The position numbers were made by a program, and so were the translations under genes. From contig BLSF01000001.1 of assembly GCA_012862575.1 (NCBI GenBank), positions 868,001-932,000 on the forward strand: a stretch of 64,000 bases of DNA, read 5' to 3'. Source of the stretch: Parietichytrium sp. I65-24A. Lineage: Eukaryota; Sar; Bigyra; Thraustochytrida; Thraustochytriidae. Of the stretch, positions 54,301-62,800 are shown one piece after another (position 1 is the stretch's first letter; each line of letters starts with the position of its first letter). The notes beneath the pieces are model-generated. The model worked only from the letters and a program-made list of their open reading frames with translations, had not been told where the DNA came from and ran no database searches.

Positions 54301-57203
54301 GCTTCAGCTGTGTTTGCAGTTCCGGGAGCAGGGGACTGGGTCGCGAATTCTGTGTTGTTGTCGAATAATACGTTGGATGCCTGAGACTCAGAACTGGCTT
54401 GAGCAGGCAGCGATTGCATATCTTGGATTGTCTGTTGGGCGAGCGAGAGGTCGTATTGAAGTTGCTCGATCTGTTGGCCTTGAAATTGAGAGTCCGCCAA
54501 GTGAAGACGAAGCTGTTCCATTTCTGATTCTGACTGAGATCGCTGGGCCTTCATTTCTGCCTCCAGTATTTCCAGCTTAGATCCTAGAGATCTGATTTCA
54601 ACTTGAGCTGCCTCCTTTTCTTCTCGTAGCGATGCACTGATAGACTCCAGCTCAGTCCTGGACCGGACAGCATCGTCGAGCTCCTGTTGGAGAGCTTCAA
54701 GCTCATCTCTAAGAGCCTTCATCTCCTTGTTCAGGTCCTCAGCTTGCTCCATCCCTGCGCTTGTTTCCTGAAGCTCGCGACTTATCTCAAGCCATTTCTG
54801 ATTGAGGCTCTCGTAAGACTGATTGGATTCGTGCAATCTCTCTTCTAATTCGCGGGCACCTTCCAAAGCACGATGTTTCTCAGCTTCTAGCATCGTGAGT
54901 TTCTGCCGGAGCTCTTCAATATGGGCGTGGTGTGCGTCACTAGTGTCCTGCACGTTCTGACTCTGGTTCGTATTTCCGAAGAACTGATTTTGGTTGGGTG
55001 ACATGTTCGGGCTTGATGCTCCAAACAGGGCGCTCGAGATGACAGGTGTTGCAGGCGACTGTACAGATTGATTGTGGAATGCTGCCGCTGTTTCCGAAGA
55101 ATCGCCAAAATTAATATCATCTTCGTCATTGCCCCAGTCACCACCGCCGAGCTGGAATGGCGCAGAGTCATCATCGTCTCCGAAAAAGTTTGACGCAGAT
55201 GCCTGTTGATTGCTAGACGAAATAGTAGGCGTAGCGCTTTGTGAAATTGCTTGTGGGGGGTTAAAGTGTGGCTGTGGGGCAGGGGTGCTGGGTGCTGATA
55301 GACGCCGAGCAATTTCCAATTCTTGTTCAAGTTGTTGCACTGAAAGCTCAAGTTGAGACTTGGCGTCGGATACGGACGCAAGTTGGGCTTTGACTGAGTA
55401 CAACTCGGTATCCAATTGCTCTTTCTCGGAAATTGCAACGGAAGCCTTTTCCTCAGCATCGAGGCTGACTTGACGAGCTTCAGCAAGTTTAGCCCTAAGA
55501 TCAAGGATTCTACGCTCAGTCTCTTGTCTCTCAGCTTCGGCGTCAGCAAGCTCCTGGTCACTGCTTTTCGCCTCGAGGGCATCCTGAAGTTGACAGGAGA
55601 TTTGATCTCTTTCGCGTTCAACTTCCGCAAGTTGCTCTTCCAGCTTTCTGCACTCTTCTTGCGCGCGATTATTCTCGAGTTCGAGGTTGGCATGATTTTT
55701 CTTTAATTTCGTGATCTTCACAAAGAGTCGCTGCATAGAGTTCTTACGATCCTCAACTTCAACCTCGAGCCCAGAACACTTTTGCTGGAGCTCTGCTTTG
55801 TCTTGCTCCTCCCCTGCTAACATTTTAGAGAGACGACCATTTTCGTTCTCTAACTCGCTTACCCGCAATTCCGTTGTAGAAATTTGACGTTCGAGAGCGT
55901 CATACTTTGACTTCAACTCTTCGTAGGACTCGTTGGCCTGGTTGTTCTGGAGTTCGCCATCGAGTCTCCTATTTTCAGACTCCAAGGCACTGTTTTTAGC
56001 TTCAACTTCCTCGACGAGCTGTGATAGTCCAGCTTTTTCCGATTCCAAAACGGAAAGAGTGGATTTGTGCATGGCAAGTTGACTTCTGAGATTCCCGACC
56101 TCTTCTTCGAGCTGGGCAGCTCGAAGCTTTGGCTGTTCGGAAGCGTGCATTGCGTCTTGAAGCTGCGACTCCAGCTGGTTGACTTTGGCGCCCATTTGCT
56201 CGCTCGAATTCTGAGCTGCATGGAGCCGCTGTTCTAAAGCTGCAATTTCGCTGGCGTGTCTTTCTTGAAGCTCTTGAAGAGAAGTCTCAAAGCTCTGGGA
56301 TACTTGCGCAAGTTTTGCTTCAGCTTCCTCAAGCTTGACTTGCAAGTCCTCCGTCAAACTGTCAGAACGATCTTTGCCGGCCGCTTCGAGCGCTTCAATC
56401 ATCGCCTCGCGCTGATTCAGGGACGCTTGCAGCGTATCGATGGTATCAAGTGCCTCTTGGTGCATGGATTCCGCAGACGAGAGTTGATCGGCCACCGTGC
56501 TCTTCTCCCTCGTGAGATAATCAACTTGCGCCTGCAGCTCCGAGACAGACTGCTCCAGCTCTGCGTTACGCTTGCGAGCCTCCTTGTCCCTATCCGCGAA
56601 AATAACTCTCTCGGCGCTAGTTTCTTCTAGCTCTGCTTCCAGCTCTGTCGCCCGGGCTTCTGCGGCGCTGAGCTTACTCACGAGCATTCGCGCTGCTGTG
56701 GTGTAGTGTCTCACACCATCCTCTATATTGCCATCAGAAAAATCACGGTTGCCATGCTCCCACGCAATGAAAACCGGATCTGTCTGTGCCTGCGAGTCCT
56801 CGCTCCCGTCGGGATCCAAATACCCGCCATTCAGTAGCTCTTCCTCAGGATCACTTTCCTCGCGATCTTGGCCGTCAAAATTCAGTTTCTTCGGTCCCAA
56901 AGCAGGCGACGCCAGCACCAATTTGTTGCGCATGGCCTCATTCTCGCGCTCCTTTTCCCGCAGCCTCTTTCGCAGCGCCTTGATCTCCGAATTCAGCGTG
57001 AACGCCTTCTCCTCCGCCTTTAATTTCACTGTCGCCAAGTGCTCTGACAATAACACGATATCCTCCTCTGCCAGCGCGGAGGCCCTGCTCCCTGGCGTCA
57101 ATACTCCCACGTCTGCTGCTTCCGTCACGCTGCTCCCTGCCGTTACCCCATCGCCACCCGCAGCCCTACGGGGCTCGCTACGCGGCGGCGTGGAAAACTC
57201 CAT
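48318..57203 (-). CDS. Giant golgin-like coiled-coil protein with C-terminal membrane anchor
   Basis: This is a 2961-residue protein in a single exon. After a Ser/Gly-rich start there is a short helical part (HGNRDFSDGNIEDGVRHYT), then very long coiled coil interrupted by disordered stretches. Three tandem copies of a 36-residue unit (each beginning ALES and containing SLTQEME or SLTKEME) lie at about nt 52900-53204. A disordered Ser/Pro/Gln-rich stretch lies near the C-terminal third (about nt 49300-50900). A hydrophobic helix (YHYLLPHLLLVLTTFML) lies about 35 residues from the C-terminus, giving a tail-anchor topology as in giantin. I infer a Golgi tether, although no GRIP or GRAB domain was seen. 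The ATG at 57203 starts the normal-looking sequence; the frame stays open upstream through low-complexity Pro/Arg-rich codons. Confidence 0.72.
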   Translation of the reverse strand: MEFSTPPRSEPRRAAGGDGVTAGSSVTEAADVGVLTPGSRASALAEEDIVLLSEHLATVKLKAEEKAFTLNSEIKALRKRLREKERENEAMRNKLVLASPALGPKKLNFDGQDREESDPEEELLNGGYLDPDGSEDSQAQTDPVFIAWEHGNRDFSDGNIEDGVRHYTTAARMLVSKLSAAEARATELEAELEETSAERVIFADRDKEARKRNAELEQSVSELQAQVDYLTREKSTVADQLSSAESMHQEALDTIDTLQASLNQREAMIEALEAAGKDRSDSLTEDLQVKLEEAEAKLAQVSQSFETSLQELQERHASEIAALEQRLHAAQNSSEQMGAKVNQLESQLQDAMHASEQPKLRAAQLEEEVGNLRSQLAMHKSTLSVLESEKAGLSQLVEEVEAKNSALESENRRLDGELQNNQANESYEELKSKYDALERQISTTELRVSELENENGRLSKMLAGEEQDKAELQQKCSGLEVEVEDRKNSMQRLFVKITKLKKNHANLELENNRAQEECRKLEEQLAEVERERDQISCQLQDALEAKSSDQELADAEAERQETERRILDLRAKLAEARQVSLDAEEKASVAISEKEQLDTELYSVKAQLASVSDAKSQLELSVQQLEQELEIARRLSAPSTPAPQPHFNPPQAISQSATPTISSSNQQASASNFFGDDDDSAPFQLGGGDWGNDEDDINFGDSSETAAAFHNQSVQSPATPVISSALFGASSPNMSPNQNQFFGNTNQSQNVQDTSDAHHAHIEELRQKLTMLEAEKHRALEGARELEERLHESNQSYESLNQKWLEISRELQETSAGMEQAEDLNKEMKALRDELEALQQELDDAVRSRTELESISASLREEKEAAQVEIRSLGSKLEILEAEMKAQRSQSESEMEQLRLHLADSQFQGQQIEQLQYDLSLAQQTIQDMQSLPAQASSESQASNVLFDNNTEFATQSPAPGTANTAEALFDDAKEGHGEWQWNANSTDTAGEQPSTLSFFDKPGAPDNSNGSSGHLFGHADAQGLDTVQISQELEQIRAQFNETKLENTRLASELQNVQQRSLSEQSEVARLVEQLEVSQMACQELRVERDRLAEDLQGTLNAGDRQLEVDNLTHQLQQAQARLDTVTAERDELAVKLEILSKESAERLQQAEDLNLCLSNELQEERRKILTTASSAAAQPRTPDSFGSRAQSEDAVSTLDWDALTTPQKSQAGDLFSEPPGSATSMPELREGRHTSEQRSLFSPIDEKSEDPIQASSFFSNYEDENDKPLSLKAPLGSPSLFSDAPVQNPLNVVPEEVVQVNAEEIAKLREELERAKCDAREDSEVHKSAYAALESQFTELQIAYNSLTQEMETSKAHDAENTATAYTALESRIQELQSVNDSLTKEMERSKAHEAENTATAHMALESRMREIQDAYDSLTQEMETSKAHSAEVEQKLSTLEQELGSKNTELDQGRSSLFKLESQLVEQETQLSQLRTALEDKERLLSEHESELAKSISSLDSERAQTVTLRSEAERLTAEVGHLRELTSQLEAEKSSLENVHLEMKQNIGSLEKELEESQKALHSAKLENAELESESNRLTNELEELQNALEAEKKASFDKELKIAELDNQMKAQEESRQEEVRALNEKFLDAEERLASAKEDFKIRSKKSDEAREKLDSIIQNMTETIELEKSKSRQQLEAAEVKADKLADEVAELVSLVEKLRSDLVVEGNLAKDLEEAKRQAESDNLALQDKVNELEQQLKDTSELDEARKCLLHRDQALARLKSQSDKLLAKNQELLLDLETAREDAAAIYHTSISAEIENSTSGLRRRSKSPASVKGISPLIGRKKDIPVEQGPESFHSEATGGEDEFVTAAMFDDFEIASAELEEALSKKVGKEVPRYDYKGVVELLAASVRECNLLAAQSKEIHSDAAARHAELKGAYEELSEDYARQREKLESLQLRESEVAQELRRKETELLDVRSKYSQLVAAQSTATSQEVSGQAHPVSVENPDLLQSRVEELERELESLRDSSEREASAGQGLQMELRNVEKLLEEEQRMKDCLAKEIERIRQRTEITSPGPQESESKYSSDVDDIVSQVSECLLLANKLSMDRPAFDVPLIGDSQELLHLQETLARVRKERDELRRERDEVRKHLELRKSIFGPKRGELSNASTILNKAEISQKDSSPKAMLRSHKEYRKLSHTPSPLRPRVVVEPRSAVSTTESSFGLNDVGDVAAQESPFVGPWSDHNWEDGADDFDGEDYDDTNVPGSYPSELEESSMNQGEFQPIGSTDMSSSLPSPAFSQTGQNFDRQGYRSPTDSVTDVNSPGDNHSVGSSGLSPGRPADLQSPGGWPSHEAFSEQPTSPNTSSSEPRSSRSKSSEGPASPDSNVRLMARMFGVGKFRNLVETRLKDENSDFDETEDLNGTAEGVDDGYPEQRSERGVSDMSDPFKAAAEIRARTSSNFSQKGASSVDKVLQKRAYIPYDMNNRPSGIVSGASESYNGAAPPLSPNAGFSSPHPIGVSSPQSTSGDPTPQQMQYMPLDLSSQQGSSVHPGGVVPLGGPSSPTTPSDHHNSNTQEPYLSQDQQQYDAYSQPAYVDSAAVSYGYIQDPGPNEASSYDYQSQQPYQQHDHTVAQEMSQSEAFFSDPNAGVTDSNNFFDDCGVDAPASTDNIGPSSPLGSPEPSALQWENVISSDNQGESGHQVGSPSYQDLQAKSEEWEAERDRLQEKITELENQLEMEREQRIYRERQYCVVESDLERYVEESTELYENVQSLQSQLEEAQADLERVVEENSSFQLEKEKLETDLSNAKNEIREMQDHLRNNTGEMQNALASRGMLEGNLSDALQDVKRHMSIAAHLQQQLNDREQDYKYLLGNLSLAIYAQSASSPSSQLASTSGPMTPRRQKSGGSSFSPARGTQMVVYSRPSAIASIVRWTYHYLLPHLLLVLTTFMLSIGTSPELISEMLQLGMTVPT
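52900..53204 (-). repeat. Three 108-bp in-frame tandem repeats in the golgin-like gene
   Basis: Copies start at 53204 and 53096 (exactly 108 bases apart) and at about 52988; the third is partly diverged. Each encodes 36 residues, not a multiple of seven, so the coiled-coil phase shifts by one residue per repeat. Confidence 0.8.
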
Positions 57204-59871
57204 CGCGCCTCCTCCTTCCTCCTCCTCGCGCGCTGTGCTCGCGGTCGTTCTTTCACCGCCGCTGTTCCTTCTGTTCCTTTGTTCCTTCCGTTCCTTTTCT
57301 TCTTTTCTTCCCCGCTGCTTCGCGCCTTCTCCTTCTGCCGCCCGAGATGCTTTCTGCGGACAAGCAACGGCGGCAGGAATGAGTGGGACGGCTGTGAGGT
57401 GCAGAGGTGCAGGAGTGCAGGAGTGCAGGGGCACAGGAGCACAGGAGAGCGGCCTGTCCGCAGGTGTGGGGGGAGGTGCCCGGGAAGTGCCTGGGACGGG
57501 TCCGCGGGGACTGGGACGCGGTCCTCGTTGGGGTCTAACTGCCACTTGTTGCCACGTTGGTGGTTGGTTGTCTTCTTTTATTTTTCACACTTTTTCCCCC
57601 TATTATTTTTTCCATTTTCCTCCCAGATGATAGCTTTTTTGATAGGCGAAATAATAGGATGTCAGATAATCTGCTCTAAAGGACTATGGTTAGGACTACA
57701 TATGGCAGATCGATAGAGTGGTTTGAAGCTAGATGGATGTATAGATGGGTCAGTAAGGCTCTTGAGGGTAGACCTCGAATAGTGCAACGTAGGAACACGT
57801 TGTATTAGTTATATTGGTAACTTAGGTTTAGGTAGTAAAATGATAGGCCGTGGTGTTTGTTTATGGTAGCTTGAATGTGTTCCAGGTTGGAGGTTGAGGT
57901 GAGTAAGCGATATAGAAAAAATACATAGATCCACCTTGTCTTGAAAGAGACGCGCTGTGCCCCTGCTGGTGTAAGTGGCATTATGATGCAGGTGTAAGTC
58001 GGGGGGGCAGCGCGCGTCGGCCCAGTTACCCGGCTGCGCTAAGCAAACGAAGCAAACTTTGGACTTGAGCATCGCGCAGAAGCTCGAGACGAGACGGCTG
58101 AGGCATGCTGAGGCGATGGCACTTGGCAGCATTTGCTTTCTTCACGGCTTTGAGTCAGTCCGGCGACTTGTGTTTCACGAATTTCGAGGTCCTCGACTCA
58201 GACTCTTTCATTACACTTTCATTGCCTTGAGCAAAAGTTTAAAAAATTGGACTTCGGACTTTTGGACTTGGGTTAGCCTCTGCGGCTGCTAGCTTGCCAG
58301 TAGTGCCTTCAACGAAAGCAGGGACTTGAAGTCGGCACCACACCGTTACCGAGTAGGAGTTCGTGACATCCCATGTGCGAAGGAAAGTCGCCTGCTCCAA
58401 ATCGTCGCTCACGGAAATGTCTAAATGCGCCAATAATACCTAAGCTTTTGGTCTTGCGGCATGGCATGGACATAGCAAACCAAAGCAGATGCATCCAGAT
58501 TCGGAGATAAGTGAAGCCACGAAGTGCAGCGTAAACAAACCCTATCGGAAGGTGGGGTGGAGATATCACGAAGTCTGGAACTCTGCGCACCAAAACGGGG
58601 ACCAGAATTTGGCGACCTTTACCTTTACCCACCCGGGCATGGTTTCTCCGAGTCCGCACTGGTTTCATCGCTAGCTTTGCGCAGTGAAACCTGCGAGTTT
58701 AAACTGTTTAAAAACGCATATCGTGGATCCCGACAGAGGCTCTCCGACGACAGTGCTCGAGCACTAGTAAATGTTTCCGAATCGCTACTCGATACTCAGT
58801 ACTAGTAGTGTACACAACAAGACTGCAAGCTGGGGATGCGGAGGAGAGGGAGATTTCTTCAGTAACTTAGATCATCGCCACTCGAAAGAAAAAGAGCAAA
58901 GAGCAGAGAGCAATGCCGAAAAAGCTTGCAGAATTTCAGAGAACAGGAGAAGAAAGAAGTGACAGCTTGAGTTGCTTAGCAGAGCGAGTAGCCACGAAGT
59001 ACTGCCCCTCTCCTTTTCCCACAATCACAGGCCCTACTAGTAGTCATATCTACCAAAATCGGCAATCACAGCTGGAAGCAGTCAAGCTCCTGCGAGGCTA
59101 CCTCAGGGCCCCGGCTCTTCCCTCACAACAGCTGCAACAATCTTTCCACTGCCGCTCACACAGTGATGCAGGACTACTGTTCACTATTAAGACCTTTCAC
59201 GCCTTGAACTTGCTTTCCTCCTGGTGCCCTCACAACAGAAGCAGCAGCACTCTTGAGAGTTTCCAAATGTTTCCAAGCTCTGACACTCCTTCATCGTGAC
59301 TCTTACTGAGTCCCTACCCAAATCCATAGCCCACCACCCCACCAACCCCCTCCCCCCACTCACCATTGCTGTCCTCGCAGAGTCCGCGCATGCTACTGCT
59401 CGTGCTGGCCGCCATTAGGCAGTAGGGAGAAGGCGTTCGGGAGAGCGGAAGGAAGGAGCGCGGAAGAAAGGAAGGAAGAGAGAGAGAGAGAGAGGAAGAG
59501 GACGGGGCCAAGAGGTGTCAACCTTGTAAGGGAAGAAAAAAAGTAGAAAAAAAGAAGGAGTGAGTGAGTGAGTGAGTGGCTGCTGTGGGGACCGAAGAGT
59601 GCCCTCCGCGCAGGCGGTATTGCGCTAGGCAGGGGAGAGAGCGAGAGTGTGAGAGGGGTAGAAAGAGCGGGGATACGACAGATGCGCGCAGAGAGAAAGT
59701 TGTATTTTCTCTAGTTGCCCTCGGAGACCTCGGAGGTTATCGTTGTTCCCGTCTTGTTCTGGGCTATTTGCGGAGCGCGTCAGAGCCAGATTAAGACGAC
59801 GATTTGAACTGCAAGGTAGAGCTGAAGCGAGCGTTTCGTTTGGCCCTTCGGGAGGCGGCAAGTGCAGAGGA
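57204..59871. other. 2.7-kb divergent region between golgin-like and phytochrome genes
   Basis: No gene is supported. Near the golgin-like start are CT-rich (57253-57345) and 9-bp GTGCAGGAG-type (57388-57450) tracts. Near the phytochrome are a C-rich tract (59328-59373), several polypurine tracts (59432-59503, 59530-59577, 59636-59670) and a GAGT tetranucleotide repeat at 59558-59577, whose units read as GTGAGT donors. Confidence 0.5.
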
Positions 59872-62800
59872 ATGGAGGGGGCAAACCGTTTGGACCAACA
59901 GCTTACCCGCTGTGACCGCGAGCCGATTCATCTGCTGCCAGAGATTCAGGATACCGGGGCGCTGATTGTGTTACGACTGGAGTGCGTGCAGGATGAGCAG
60001 GTGAAGAGTGCTAAAGTCGTACAAGTGTCCGAGAACTGCGCGAGGTTCGGGATGCCAGAGCCTGGCGATGTTTTGGGCAGCGAGCCGGAGAGCTTGGTGG
60101 ACCCCTCCGATGTCGTCAACTTTAGAGGGCTGCTGACCAACATCTGGAAGGAGGGTGCGCAAAACTCGTCTGCCCCTTCGAGCACCCTAAAGGTGGACGA
60201 GAGCGCATTCAATGGGAAAGGCGAGGACTGGTGGGACAAGGGTTTCACTCAACGGGACTTGAATAAGTTTTTATCAAACTGCAAAAAGAGTACGTTCACG
60301 GCTTTGCGGACTTCGACTGCAATTCTTAAAATGAACAAAGGTACTACTGTTCAGTGCACTGGATTCAACGTAGTTCATGGGAAAGAGAAGCTCATTGTCC
60401 TTGAATTGGAGACGATGGATCAGTACAGCTTCACTTATTTGGAGGCGCACAACTTTGTTGAGTCGCTCAGCCACGTTTCTAGCCACCTGTCCAAGTCATA
60501 CTTTTCCCATGGTCAGTTCGCCAAAGTGATTTCCATATTGCGTGACATGACGGGGTTTGATCGCGTGATGTTGTATCAATTCGACGAAGAAGGCCACGGT
60601 ACTATTGTCGCCGAATCCACCTCGGATCATCTAGATTTGGATCTTCACCAGTCGTTCTTTGGCAAAAAATTCCCTGGCTCTGACATCCCCAAGCAGGCAC
60701 GTTCACTTTACATTAGAAACAAGGTAAGGTCAATTGCCAGTGTGGATGGTGTCTCAGTAAAGCTCTGTCCTCCGCTCGTGGATGGCATGCCCATCGACTT
60801 GAGCGACTCGAAGCTTCGACAAGTTAGTCATGTACATGTGAAGTACCTGCAAAATATGCAAGTCGCTGCATCTGCATCCGCGAGTGTGGTAGTGGAAGGA
60901 GAGCTTTGGGGGCTGGTTGCCTGCCACCACTACAACGGCCCCCTTCCTCTCACTCCCTACAGGCGCATGATTCTGATGTCAATCTCTGCTCTGGTTCAAA
61001 ACGCAATCGAAGCTCAGCTTAATCGGGAGCGACAGATTCTGTTACGACGGGTACACGATGCCACCATGATTCTCGAAAATCCGGGCATTAATCCAGACGA
61101 ATGTTTGGAAACGCTGGCAAAAGATCTCCAACAGATCTTTAACACCGACGCGATCTTGCTAGCGACGTACAAGACTGAATTTGCAGCCCCGTTGCAAGGC
61201 AGAGACGACGGAATGTCGTACTCCGAAGCCCGGAAGCGGGGCCTTAGTAATCTCAAGCTCTCCATCTCGTCCCTTACTGCTGAAGGAGAGCCCATCGACA
61301 AAGACTTTGTCCACCAAGTTTCTTCTGAGCTCGTGCGACGAAACATTATAACATCGGATGTCCCATGTACCCCTTCTCTGGAACGCGATCTCCCCGACAT
61401 GTTTGAGGAGTACACTCCCTCGGCTCAGTACCTCACGCCTTGTGGTGTTGCCGTCGCAAAATGCATGGCATATGATCTGGTGTTTGTTCGCCGCGAGTTG
61501 GAGGAAAACATTCAATGGGCTGGTAAAGAAGGATATGAAATTGCAGCCGGCAACTCCACCAAAGCTTTGACTCCGCGCAACTCGTTTGAAACTTACAATC
61601 AGGCGGTGAAAAACCGCGCCGCGCCGTGGAAGATGATTGAGCTGGAGGGCATAAAGCTTGCGCGCATGCGTCTACTTGCCGCTGCTGAGCGCGTCCACGT
61701 GACTAACGCGCTTTCGAATTTGCGCATCTCGAAGATGACGAGCATGTTTCTAGCACATATGAGCCACGAGCTGCGAACCCCGTTCAATGGTATCGTGGGA
61801 ATGCTGAGCGTTCTTCTCGAGGATAAAGAGCTTCTCCCAGAGCAAGTGAAGAGCATGCTTCAGACTGTGAATCGGTCCGCAGAGTCTATGCTTGACATAT
61901 TGGATGATATTCTCACAGTTACGCGACTTGAGGAAGGCAAAATGGAGCTGAAAAGGGCTAAATTTGTCTTGTGTGATCTCCTCGAAGATGTTAGTACACT
62001 TTTCAAGGTTAGAGCCGACAAACTCGGGGTCGAGCTGTTGACTAATTCTAACTTGGCATCTAATAGTGTGGTCATCGGGGACGTGGGCAGAATCAGGCAG
62101 GTCTTACTTAACCTTGTGGGCAATGCGTTGCGTTTCGTCCCGCAAACAGGCGGGAAAATATCTGTGGATTTCCAGTCGTTTAAGGATTTTAGCGATGCTA
62201 TGGCTGCTGTTCGCAAGTCTGCAAACTCATATACCCATGGGACACATTCAGTGCAAGAAATCGCAAACGATGTCGAACTTTCCCAAATCATGCTTCGTAG
62301 GGTTGCAAAGTCCGAGTGGGTGACAAATGGTATGAGAGCGGCGACATCACATATACTCCAATCGCAATCCTCGAGTTCCTCGACTCCTCGGCGTGCGACG
62401 GATGAAATTGCTTTGCGAAAGCGCGAGAGGGGCGCCTCTCCAAACATAATGGACGAACAAACATTTGCATTGTTTAGCGTGCGAGACAATGGCCACGGAG
62501 TAGAAAAAGGTGGCGCAGCCAACTTATTCCGAAAGTTTTCCCAGATCGATTCTAGTGAAAAGAAACTGTACCAGGGCACCGGTCTCGGTCTGTCTATTTG
62601 CCACCAGCTCTGCAAGCTGATGGGAGGTGCAATTTGGTGCTTTTCTTCGACAGAAGAAAGCTTGGCTATGAGAGAGAACGGCACCAATGGCGACTGCGAT
62701 GGGGTATCTGACAATTCTAGCATAGAGAGCCCTCCCGCGAAGCGCACCAAAGTGGCTTCGCCAAGAGACTCGCCGAACGGCCCGCTGCACACTTCCGGTG

